Below, piece by piece: positions 46,290-58,200 of a DNA stretch of 64,000 nt; position 1 is the first letter of the stretch; the number at the start of each line of letters is the position of its first letter. Origin of the DNA: Mesostigma viride. Taxonomy: Eukaryota > Streptophyta > Mesostigmatophyceae > Mesostigmatales > Mesostigmataceae. Location: positions 852,986-916,985 of the forward strand of contig RPFO01000199.1 in NCBI GenBank assembly GCA_009746045.1. The letters run 5' to 3'. The notes beneath the pieces were generated by a model. The model did no database searches, was not told the DNA's origin, and was given only the letters and a program-made list of their open reading frames with translations. The position numbers and the translations under genes are program-made.

Positions 46290-49200
46290 TCAGGCATGTT
46301 GAAAATCGCAGTATGTGCCTTTCACGCTCTTTGCTGGCATGTCTAAGCCCCAGAACCCCAGGGGGGGGAGGGGAGCCGCAATTGGCAGGATTGACAAAAA
46401 GAACATTGGGATTATCCTATCAACCACCCTACCCCTCGCACCAGCGTCGTATGGCCCCCCCAGCAGCCACCGTCGTACAAATGGTGAAGTCTGCGAGCGT
46501 GAGCATGTCGTACCAATGGTGAAGTCTGCATGCGTGAGCATGTCGTACTCTGTCGCCTCCACCTCTATGCCGAGGTCGCGCAGCCGGCCCGCAAACTCGC
46601 GCGTCGTGGTGTACGGGACGGTGACGTCATGCAGCGAGTGGAACAGGTGCGTGGGGGGGAAGTGCAGTAGGGGGTAGGGGGCAGGAGGCGTCGGCCCGCG
46701 GCCGCCCCAGTAGTCCCACCCAGCACTTGTGCTGCTGGATGCCACCACAGGCGAGGGCATGCCGACAGGTGGCGTGCGATAGCATAATGATGATCGATCG
46801 TCCAAAGTGGCAAGAGGGGTGGCCTTGCCAGCCGACTTGGGGGAAGGGGACAAAACTGGGGCTGGGGCGGAGCAACTCGGGGGAGTGCGAGGCCCTGTGC
46901 AGCTTAGCGGGCCACTTGTCGCAGCGGCGAATGTCGACCCTGTCGTTGTTGGTGGTGGTGGTGTCGTTGTCGTCGTTGTTGTGGTCGTTGTTGTCGTTGC
47001 TGTCGGCATAGGCGCCTCCTCCCATTCGATACTCCCCGCAGCAGGGTCCACGTTCACGTGGGTGCGCTGGTGGCCATTCAGAAAGTCGAGCAGCAGATGG
47101 CTCGGGCTCTGCAGGCTGAACAGGCGGCACCGCTCCTCCTCGGGCGCGTGAATGCCTCCCACCACGCCCATCGCGGGCTTCATCGACGACAGCTCGTGCA
47201 CGCCACGGCTCTTCTCGTACTGGCAAAGGGCGCGATGGGTGGGGTGTGAGTAATGGGTGGGTGGGTGGGTGGGTGGGTGGGTGGGTGGGTGGGTGGGTGG
47301 GTGGGTGGGTGGGTGGGTGGGTGGGTGGGTGGGTGGGTGGGTGGGTGGGTGGGTGGGTGGGTGGTGGGTGGGTGGGTGGGTGGGTGGGTGGGTGGGTGGG
47401 TGGTGGGTGGGTGGGTGGGTGGGTGGGTGAGTGGGTGGGGTGGGTGGGTGGGTGGGTGGGTGGGTGAATGGGTGGGTGGGGGTGGGGTGGGGTGGGGTGG
47501 GGTGGGGTGGGGGTGGGGGTGGGGGGGGGGGGGGCGGGGGAGGGGGTGGGGGGGCTTGGGGTGGGGTGGGGGGGTTGGGGGGGCGAGAGAAGCGAGGAGG
47601 TGGCGGCATGCAGAAAAGGCGCACCGATAGCCATGCACTCATATCAGTAAATATACATGAAATACAGTATGCCACGAGTAATTATGTACTGCGCTTATTA
47701 TGTTGTACACAATAATCGGGTCGGGTCGGGTCGGGTCGGGTCGGGTCGGGTCGGGTCGGGTCGGGTCGGGTCGGGTCGGGTCGGGTCGGGTCGGGTCGGG
47801 TCGGGTCGGGTCGGGTCCGGTCCGGTCCGGTCCGGTCCGGTCCGGTCCGGTCCGGTCCGGTCCGGTCCGGTCCGGTCCGGTCCGGTCCGGTCCGGTCCGG
47901 TCCGGTCCGGTCCGGTCAGGTCAGGTCAGGTCAGGTCAGGTCAGGTAAGGCCAGGGCAGGTCAGGTCAGGTCAGGTCAGGTCAGGTCAGGTCAGGTCAGG
48001 GCAGGTCAGGTCAGGTCAGGTCAGGTCAGGTCAGGTCAGGGCAGGTCAGGGCAGGGCAGGGAAGGGCAGGGCAGGGAAGGTCAGGGCAGGGCAGGGAAGG
48101 TCAGGTCAGGTCAGGTCAGGGCAGGGAAGGGAAGGGCAGGTCAGGTCAGGTCAGGTCAGGTCAGGTCAGGTCAGGTCAGGTCAGGTCAGGTCAGGTCAGG
48201 TCAGGTCAGGTCAGGTCAGGTCAGGTCAGGTCAGGGCAGGGAAGGGCAGGGAAGGGAAGGGAAGGGAAGGGAAGGGAAGGGAAGGGAAGGGAAGGGAAGG
48301 GAAGGGAAGGGAAGGGAAGGGAAGGGAAGGGAAGGGAAGGGAAGGGAAGGGAAGGGAAGGGAAGGGAAGGGAAGGGAAGGGAAGGGAAGGGAAGGGAAGG
48401 GAAGGGAAGGGAAGGGCAGGGAAGGGAAGGGAAGGGAAGGGAAGGGAAGGGAAGGGAAGGGCAGGGAAGGGCAGGGAAGGGCAGGGAAGGGAAGGGAAGG
48501 GCAGGGCAGGGCAGGGAAGGGAAGGGAAGGGAAGGGAAGGGAAGGGAAGGGAAGGGAAGGGAAGGGAAGGGAAGGGAAGGAAGGGAAGGGAAGGGAAGGG
48601 AAGGGAAGGGAAGGGAAGGGAAGGGAAGGGAAGGGAAGGGAAGGGAAGGGAAGGGAAGGGAAGGGAAGGGAAGGAAGGGAAGGGAAGGGAAGGAAGGGAA
48701 GGGAAGGGAAGGGAAGGGAAGGGAAGGGAAGGGAAGGGAAGGGAAGGGAAGGGAAGGGAAGGGAAGGGAAGGGAAGGAAGGGAAGGGAAGGGAAGGGAAG
48801 GGAAGGGAAGGGAAGGGAAGGGAAGGGAAGGGAAGGGAAGGGAAGGGAAGGGAAGGGAAGGGAAGGGAAGGGAAGGGAAGGGAAGGGAAGGGAAGGGAAA
48901 GGGAAGGGAAGGGAAGGGAAGGGAAGGGAAGGGAAGGGAAGGGAAGGGAAGGGAAGGGAAGGGAAGGGAAGGAAGGGAAGGGAAGGGAAGGAAGGGAAGG
49001 GAAGGGAAGGAAGGGAAGGAAGGGAAGGGAAGGGAAGGGAAGGGAAGGAAGGGAAGGGAAGGGCAGGGAAGGGCAGGGAAGGGAGGGAAGGGAAGGGAAG
49101 GAAGGGAAGGGAAGGCAGGGAAGGGAAGGGAAGGGAAGGGAAGGGAAGGGAAGGGCAGGGAAGGAAGGGAAGGGAAGGGAAGGGAAGGGAAGGAAGGAAG

Positions 49201-52200
49201 GGAAGGGAAGGGAAGGGAAGGAAGGGAAGGGAAGGGAAGGGAAGGGAAGGGAAGGGAAGGAAGGGAAGGGAAGGAAGGGAAGGGAAGGGAAGGGAAGGGA
49301 AGGAAGGGAAGGGAAGGGAAGAAGGGAAGGGAAGGGAAGGGAAGAAGGGAAGGGAAGGGAAGGGAAGGGAAGGAAGGAAGGAAGGGAAGGAAGGGAAGGG
49401 AGGGAAGGAAGGAAGGGAAGGGAAGGGAAGGGAAGGGAAGGGAAGGGAAGGGAAGGGAAGGGAAGGGAAGGGAAGGGAAGGGAAGGGAAGGAAGGGAAGG
49501 GAAGGAAGGGAAGGGAAGGGAAGGAAGGGAAGGGAAGGGAAGGGAAGGAAGGGAAGGGAAGGGAAGGGAAGGAAGGGAAGGAAGGAAGGGAAGGGAAGGG
49601 AAGGGAAGGGAAGGGAAAGGGAAGGGAAGGGAAGGAAGGGAAGGGAAGGGAAGGAAGGGAAGGGGGAAGGGAAGGGAAGGGAAGGGAAGGGAAGGAAGGA
49701 AGAAGGGAAGGAAGGGAAGGAAGGGAAGGGAAGGGAAGGGAAGGGAAGGGAAGGGAAGGGAAGGGAAGGGAAGGGGGAAGGGAAGGGAAGGAAGGGAAGG
49801 GAAGGGAAGGGAAGGGAAGGGAAGGGAAGGGAAGGGAAGGGAAGGGAAGGGAAGGGAAGGGAAGGAAGGGAAGGGAAGGAAGGGAAGGGAAGGGAAGGGA
49901 AGGGAAGGGAAGGGAAGGGAAGGAAGGGAAGGAAGGGAAGGGAAGGGAAGGGAAGGGAAGGAAGGGAAGGGAAGGAAGGAAGGGAAGGGAAGGGAAGGGA
50001 AGGGAAGGGAAGGAAGGGAAGGGAAGGGAAGGGAAGGGAAGGGAAGGAAGGGAAGGGAAGGGAAGGGAAGGAAGGGAAGGGAAGGAAGGGAAGGGAAGGG
50101 AAGGGAAGGGAAGGAAGGAAGGGAAGGGAAGGGAAGGAAGGGAAGGGAAGGGAAGGGAAGGGAAGGGAAGGGAAGGAAGGGAAGGGAAGGGAAGGGAAGG
50201 AAGGGAAGGAAGGGAAGGAAGGGAAGGGAAGGGAAGGGAAGGGAAGGGAAGGAAGGGAAGGGAAGGGAAGGGAAGGGAAGGAAGGGAAGGGAAGGGAAGG
50301 AAGGGAAGGGAAGGGGAAGGGAAGGGAAGGGAAGGGAAGGGAAGGGAAGGAAGGGAAGGGAAGGGAAGGGAAGGGAAGGGAAGGGAAGGGAAGGGAAGGG
50401 AAGGGAAGGGAAGGGAAGGGAAGGGAAGGGAAGGGAAGGAAGGGAAGGGAAGGGAAGGGAAGGGAAGGGAAGGGAAGGAAGGGAAGGGAAGGGAAGGGAA
50501 GGAAGGAAGGGAAGGGAAGGGAAGGGAAGGGAAGGGAAGGGAAGGGAAGGGAAGGGAAGGGAAGGAAGGGAAGGGAAGGGAAGGGAAGGGAAGGGAAGGA
50601 AGGGAAGGGAAGGGAAGGGAAGGAAGGGAAGGGAAGGGAAGGGAAGGGAAGGGAAGGAAGGAAGGGAAGGAGGGAAGGGAAGGGAAGGGAAGGGAAGGGA
50701 AGGGAAGGAAGGGAAGGGAAGGGAAGGGAAGGGAAGGGAAGGGAAGGGAAGGAAGGGAAGGGAAGGGAAGGGAAGGAAGGGAAGGGAAGGGAAGGAAGGG
50801 AAGGGAAGGGAAGGGAAGGAAGGGAAGGGAAGGGAAGGGAAGGGAAGGGAAGGAAGGGAAGGGAAGGGAAGGGAAGGGAAGGGAAGGGAAGGGAAGGGAA
50901 GGGAAGGAAGGGAAGGGAAGGAAGGGAAGGGAAGGGAAGGGAAGGAAGGGAAGGGAAGGGAAGGAAGGGGAAGGGAAGGGAAGGGAAGGGAAGGAAGGGA
51001 AGGAAGGGAAGGGAAGGGAAGGAAGGGAAGGAAGGGAAGGGAAGGGAAGGGAAGGGAAGGAAGGGAAGGGAAGGGAAGGGAAGGGGAAGGGAAGGGAAGG
51101 GAAGGAAGGAAGGGAAGGGAAGGGAAGGGAAGGGAAGGGAAGGGAAGGGAAGGGAAGGAAGGGAAGGGAAGGGAAGGGAAGGGAAGGGAAGGGAAGGGAA
51201 GGGAAGGGAAGGGAAGGGAAGGGAAGGGAAGGGAAGGGAAGGGAAGGAAGGGAAGGGAAGGGAAGGGAAGGGAAGGGAAGGGAAGGGAAGGGAAGGGAAG
51301 GAAGGAAGGGAAGGAAGGGAAGGGAAGGGAAGGAAGGGAAGGGAAGGGAAGGAAGGGAAGGAGGAAGGGAAGGGAAGGAAGGAAGGGAAGGGAAGGGAAG
51401 GGAAGGAAGGGAAGGGAAGGGAAGGGAAGGGAAGGGAAGGGAAGGGAAGGGAAGGGAAGGGAAGGAAGGGAAGGGAAGGGAAGGAAGGGAAGGAAGGGAA
51501 GGGAAGGGAAGGGAAGGGAAGGGAAGGGAAGGGAAGGGAAGGGAAGGGAAGGGAAGGGAAGGGAAGGGAAGGGAAGGGAAGGAAGGGAAGGAAGGGAAGG
51601 GAAGGGAAGGGAAGGAAGGGAAGGGAAGGAAGGGAAGGAAGGGAAGGGAAGGGAAGGGAAGGAAGGGAAGGGAAGGGAAGGGAAGGAAGGAAGGGAAGGG
51701 AAGGGAAGGGAAGGGAAGGGAAGGGAAGGGAAGGGAAGGAAGGGAAGGGAAGGGAAGGAAGGGAAGGGAAGGAAGGGAAGGGAAGGGAAGGGAAGGGAAG
51801 GGAAGGGAAGGGAAGGGAAGGGAAGGGAAGGGAAGGGAAGGGAAGGGAAGGGAAGGGAAGGGAAGGGAAGGGAAGGGGCGAAGGCCACAAGTCTCGCATT
51901 ACCCGGCAGCCCACCTGACCGCCCGCCCACCCACCCACCCACCCACCCACCCACCCACCCACCCACCCACCCACCACCCACCCACCCACCCACCACCCAC
52001 CCACCCACCCACCCACCCACCCACCCACCCACCCACCCACCCACCCACCCACCCACCCACCACCCACCCACCCACCCACCCACCCACCCACCCACCACCC
52101 ACCCACCAACCCACCCACCTGGTAGTGCTTCTCGATGTCGTACACTCCACACAGTGCCAGGAATGACTTTGGCATGCGGCAACACGGCAGGAAAGGGGCG

Positions 52201-55200
52201 CGGCGAGAGCGCGGGCCCTTGCCCAAGGATGCGGGCCATGCCCTACACCCAAAGATGTCGACCCGTCGTCACTACGGCCCCCACCCGACAAGGCTACTTC
52301 GCCCATTGCAGGTAACGGTAGCTCCACAGCCACCTCCGTTGCGCTGCCCCTGACATCTCTGGCAGGGCTACTTGAAGCGCAATCGATTTTGTCAGCAGCG
52401 CCATTCCCGGTTTGTGGTGGGTGCTCTCATGGGCACTACCCACTTTACCCCTAGTGCGGTGGCCACCCCCTGCGGAAACACCGGCCTCCGCTCGCTGCTG
52501 CGCGCCCCCTTGCCGGTCGTCCGCTAGACTTGCCTGCGTGACCGCGGCAGGGCCCCTGGTGGCGGTGGTCAATGACCGGTGGCACCGCAGCGCGCGCTGC
52601 GTGAGCATCATGGCCAGCAGGTGCGCCCCCGCCGAATGGCCCATCACCGAGACGTGCTGGGGGCCACTGCCCAGCCGCGACGCGTTCGCCAGAGCCCAAT
52701 CCAGCGCACGCTCCACCTGGGGGGGAAAGGGGGTGGAGGGGCGGGTGGTAGAAGAAACGAGCAGAAATGAGGCCCTGATCACGTGCCCAACCATCAAGCT
52801 ACTGCATATGCTCGTCAAAGCTACTGCATATGCGTATATACTATTTAAAAGGCGGTGATATCACCCGTGGCACCAAGTGCTAGTATTCGAACGTTGCCCC
52901 GCGCAGGCCCCGTATCCACGGGAGGGCGCATCTTGTCCAACGCGGCAGGCCACATGAGCCAGACTAGGAGGGGAGCCGAACACGGTGTGTTGTCAAGGGA
53001 ATGGATTAATTAATTCATAATCCCATAGACAGCGTCACGCGGGTACCAATAAAGGAACCTTCGACCCCTGTACACAACGAGAAGGACTGAGGGAGGGAGG
53101 GCGCCGTCAACTAGCTTGCACTAGCTTCTCTCACTGCCACAAGTGGGCAGGCCACAGAGGACTCTCTCAACGGAAAGGCAGGTCTGATACATGCAGGTTT
53201 GACCTGGTGACTGCAAGGGAGACCGGCGCCTCTACTACAAGCCCATGATTGGGTGCCAGGTGGCAGGCAACGGTGGAGAGGTCCCAGGTCCCTTACCAGG
53301 TTCCCATCCGGTTTCTCACTCCCCAACGTACGGTTTGTTCCCCATTTGGTTCCATTGTTCTCCGACGCACGGTCGACTACTGCTGCATAGCGTGACAAAG
53401 AAAGACAGGGTCAAGTGTTCTGTGTGTGTGCCCGTCCTACCTCCTCCAGCTGCTTGTGCACTGTGACGGCAGGGAAGAGCGAGTAGGCCATGACGACAGT
53501 GACCACGCCTTCCTCCGCCAGGCGATACCCTGGGCATGGAGCACAGCACATGGTGCAGGGGGCAGCATACAACATGTGATAAGTTACTGGGACCACGGAC
53601 ATATGATGGTGAAAGGTTAACGGCGTGAGCACGAAAAAAAGTGTGGCGGCAGGGCACGGAATTCGAAACGGAACACCATGCATGCTGAACACGGTAGAGA
53701 CCTGATGTGAATTTTTTTTTTTGTAGTGACCAAGAAAAGCCAAACAGTTTTGTATCCACTGCCATATACCAGCATTGATATAAGAGCAAGCTCCGATTGA
53801 TGTTGCCTACTAGGGAACCCAAGCAAAGTAGTACGTCCCCCCCACATACCCAGTGGTGCGTAGTGCCACCGCTCGCCACTCGCCCACACGCCGCCGTGCA
53901 CAAACAGGACCAGCGGCGCCGCGTCCCCACCACCGCCACCGCCACTGCCACAGCTCTTCTCTTCACAATCCTCACCGCCACCGCTGCCGGGGCCAGCATT
54001 GTAAACGCGGGTCAGCGCCCCCCCCCCACATCCTTGGAAGGCGGCACCATCACGTGTGCCGTTGCTGACGATGGTGGTGACGTTGGCAGCAGCGTGGGGT
54101 CCTGCTGTTCTTCGCCCCACGCCTCGCGCCGCAGCTCCCCCGTGACGCCCTTGGCCAGGCGCAGGGACCCTGGCAGGTACACGTCTGCCACATTGCGCGG
54201 CAGCGATCCGTAGGGCACGTCGCGCAGCATGCACACGCATGCGCGGTTGGCTGCTGCAGTGGCGCCGCTGCGGTGATCCGGGCGCCAGGTGGCTGTGCCT
54301 GGGCTGTCGGCCGCGAGGGCACCCCTGGTCGCCTCGTAGTCGGGTATGATCATGTGTAGCCGCTTGGCACTGATGGCGTAGGGGATGAGGCTCACAGTGC
54401 CCGCCTGGGATGAGAGTGGGGGGAGGGATGCAAGGGGTGGGGGGTGGGAGGGACACATATACATATAGGAAGGACACGGGTTGTCGGCAGAAAGGGACAG
54501 CGATTGTCGAGCGAGGCGCGTGGGAGGAAGGGATGGAGCGATGGGAGGTGCGCCAAACGCCAGAGATTACATGTGCGTGCATGTTAGGAAGGGGAAAAGT
54601 ACGCTCGCACGATATGCTAGCGGGTGTGTGGTGGGGGCAGCGTGGGCAGGGCAAGCCAGCTTGGGATAAGAATAAACAAAGCGCTGTGGGGGGGGCGGGT
54701 GGGCGGGCATCACGCGCGCGGGCGGGCGGGCGGGCGGCGGGCGGGCGGGCGGCGGGCGCGGGCGGGCGGGCGGGCGGGCGGGCGGGCGGGGCGGGCGGCG
54801 GCGGGGCGGGCGGGCGGCGCGGGGGCGGGCGGGCGGCGCGGCGGGCGGCGGGCGGCGCGGGCAGGCGGGCGGGCGGGCGGGCAAGCGGGCGGGCGGGCAA
54901 GCGGGCGGGCGGGCAAGCGGGCGGGTGGGCGGGGGCGGGCGGGCGGCGGGGGCGGGCGGGCGGGCGGGCGGGCGGCGGCGGGCGGGCGGGCGGCGGCGCG
55001 GCGGCGGGCGGGCGGGCGGGCGGGCGGGCGGGCGGGCGGGCGGCGGGCGGCGGGCGGGCGGGCGGGCGGGCGGGCGGGCAGGCGGCGCGGCGGGCAAGCG
55101 GGCGGGCGGGCAAGCGGGCGGGCGGGCAAGCGGGCGGGTGGGCGGGCGGCGGGCGGCGCGGGCGGGCGGGCGGGCGGCGGGCGGGCGGGCGGGCGGGCGG

Positions 55201-58200
55201 CGCGGCGGGGGCGGCGGCGGGCGGGCGGCGGGGGGCGCGGCGGCGGGCGGGCGGGCGGGCGGGCGGGCGGGCGGGCGGGCGGGCGGCGGCGGGCGGCGGC
55301 GGGGGCGGGCGGGCGGCGCGGGCGGCGCGGGCGCGGGGGCGGGCGGCGGGCGGGCGGGCGGGCGGGCGGCGGCGGGCGGCGGGCGGGCGGCGGCGGGCGG
55401 GCGGGCGGGCGGCGGGCGGCGCGGCGCGGCGGCGGGCGGGGGCGGGCGGCGGGCGGGCGGCGGGGGGCGGGCGGGGCGGGCGGGCGGGCGGCGGGCGGGC
55501 GGGCGGCGGCGGGCGGGGGGCGGGCGGGCGGGCGGGGCGGGCGGGCGGGCGGGCGGGCGGGCGGGGGGGCGGGCGGGCGGCGGGCGGGCGGGCGGCGGGC
55601 GGGCGGGGCGGGCGGGCGGGCGGGCGGGCGGGCGGGCGGCGGCGGGCGGGCGGGGGCGGGCGGGCGGGCGGGCGGGCGGGCGGCGGGCGGGCGGGCGGGC
55701 GGGCGGCGGGCGGGCGGGCGGCGGGCGGGCGGCGGGCGGGCGGCGGGCGGCGGGCGGGGGCGGGCGGCGGGCGGGCCGGGCGGGCGGGNNNNNNNNNNNN
55801 NNNNNNNNNNNNNNNNNNNNNNNNNNNNNNNNNNNNNNNNNNNNNNNNNNNNNNNNNNNNNNNNNNNNNNNNNNNNNNNNNNNNNNNNNNNNNNNNNNNN
55901 NNNNNNNNNNNNGGAAGGGCAGGGCAGGGCAGGGAAGGGAAGGCGAAGGGAAGGGAATGGGAAGGGAAGGGAAGGGAAGGGAAGGGAAGGGAAGGGAAGG
56001 GAAGGGAGGAAGGGAAGGAAGGGAAGGGAAGGGAAGGAAGGGAAGGGAAAGGGAAGGGAAGGGAAGGGAAGGGAAGGGAAGGAAGGGAAGGAAGGGAAGG
56101 AAGGAAGGGAAGGGAAGGGAAAGGGAAGGGAAGGAAGGGAAGGGAAGGGAAGGGAAGGGAAGGAAGGGAAGGGAAGGGAAGGAAGGGAAGGGAAGGAAGG
56201 GAAGGGAAGGGAAGGAAGGGAAGGGAAGGGAAGGGAAGGGAAGGAAGGGAAGGAAGGGAAGGGAAGGGAAGGGAAGGGAAGGGAAGGGAAGGGAAGGGAA
56301 GGGAAAGGGAAGGAAGGGAAGGGAAGGAAGGGAAGGGAAGGGAAGGGAAGGGAAGGGAAGGGAAGGAAGGGAAGGAAGGGAAGGGAAGGGAAGGGAAGGG
56401 AAGGAAGGAGGGAAGGGAAGGAAGGGAAGGGAAGGGAAGGAAGGGAAGGGAAGGAAGGGAAGGGAAGGGCAGGAAGGGCAGGGAAGGGCAGGGAAGGGAA
56501 GGAAGGAAGGGAAGGGAAGGGCAGGGAAGGAAGGAAGGAAGGGAAGCGGAAGGGAAGGGCAGGGAAGGGCAGGGAGGGAAGGGAAGGAAGGGAAGGAAGG
56601 GAAGGGAAGGAAGAAGGGAAGGAAGGGAAGGGAAGGGAAGGGAAGAGGAAGGGAAGGGAAGGGAAGGGAAGGAAGGCAGAAGGGAAGGGCAGGGAAGGGA
56701 AGGGAAGGGAAGGGAAGGGAAGGAAGGAAGGGAAGGGAAGGGAAGGAAGGAAGGGAAGGGAAGGGAAGGGAAGGGAAGGGAAGGGAAGGGAAGGAAGGGA
56801 AGGGAAGGAAGGGAAGGGAAGGGAAGGAAGGAAGGGAAGGGAAGGGAAGGAAGGGAAGGGAAGGGAAGGGAAGGGAAGGGAAGGGAAGGGAAAGGGAAGG
56901 GAAGGGAAGGGAAGGGAAGGGAAGGGAAGGGAAGGAAGGGAAAGGGAAGGGAAGGAAGGAAGGGAAGGGAAGGGAAGGGAAGGGAAGGGAAGGGAAGGAA
57001 GGAAGGAAGGAAGGGAAGGGAAGGGAAGGGAAGGGAAGGGAAGGAAGGGAAGGAAGGGAAGGGAAGGGAAGGAAGGGAAGGGAAGGGAAGGAAGGAAGGG
57101 AAGGGAAGGAAGGAAGGAAGGGAAGGGAAGGGAAGGGAAGGAAGGAAGGAAGGGAAGGAAGGGAAGGGAAGGGAAGGGAAGGGAAGGGAAGGGAAGGGAA
57201 GGAAGGGAAGGAAGGGAAGGGAAGGGAAGGGAAGGGAAGGGAAGGAAGGAAGGGAAGGGAAGGAAGGGAAGGGAAGGAAGGGAAGGAAGGGAAGGAAGGG
57301 AAGGGAAGGGAAGGGAAGGGAAGGGAAGGGAAGGGAAGGGAAGGGAAGGAAGGGAAGGGAAGGGAAGGAAGGGAAGGGAAGGAAGGGAAGGGAAGGGAAG
57401 GGAAGGGAAGGGAAGGAAGGGAAGGGAAGGGAAGGGAAGGGAAGGGAAGGGAAGGAAGGGAAGGGAAGGGAAGGGAAGGGAAGGGAAGGAAGGGAAGGGA
57501 AGGGAAGGAAGGGAAGGAAGGGAAGGGAAGGGAAGGGAAGGGAAGGGAAGGGAAGGGAAGGGAAGGAAGGGAAGGGAAGGGAAGGGAAGGGAAGGAAGGA
57601 AGGGAAGGGAAGGGAAGGGAAGGGAAGGGAAGGGAAGGAAGGAAGGGAAGGGAAGGGAAGGGAAGGAAGGGAAGGGAAGGGGAAGGGAAGGAAGGGAAGG
57701 GAAGGGAAGGGAAGGGAAGGGAAGGGAAGGGAAGGGAAGGGAAGGGAAGGGAAGGGAAGGGAAGGGAAGGGAAGGGAAGGGAAGGGAAGGAAGGGAAGGG
57801 AAGGGAAGGAAGGGAAGGGAAGGGAAGGGAAGGGAAGGGAAGGGAAGGGAAGGGAAGGAAGGGAAGGGAAGGGAAGGGAAGGGAAGGGAAGGGAAGGGAA
57901 GGGAAGGGAAGGGAAGGAAGGGAAGGGAAGGGAAGGGAAGGGAAGGAAGGGAAGGGAAGGAAGGGAAGGGAAGGGAAGGGAAGGGAAGGGAAGGGAAGGA
58001 AGGGAAGGGAAGGGAAGGGAAGGGAAGGGAAGGGAAGGGAAGGGAAGGGAAGGGAAGGGAAGGGAAGGGAAGGGAAGGGGAAGGGAAGGGAAGGAAGGGA
58101 AGGGAAGGAAGGGAAGGGAAGGGAAGGAAGGGAAGGGAAGGGAAGGAAGGGAAGGGAAGGGAAGGGGGAAGGGAAGGGAAGGGAAGGGAAGGAAGGGAAG

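Noticed and set aside
47717-48236. Telomeric repeat
   Set aside because: Pentamers GGTCG/GGTCC/GGTCA and GGGAA do not match plant or algal telomere units (TTTAGGG or TTTTAGGG) and lie inside a gene.
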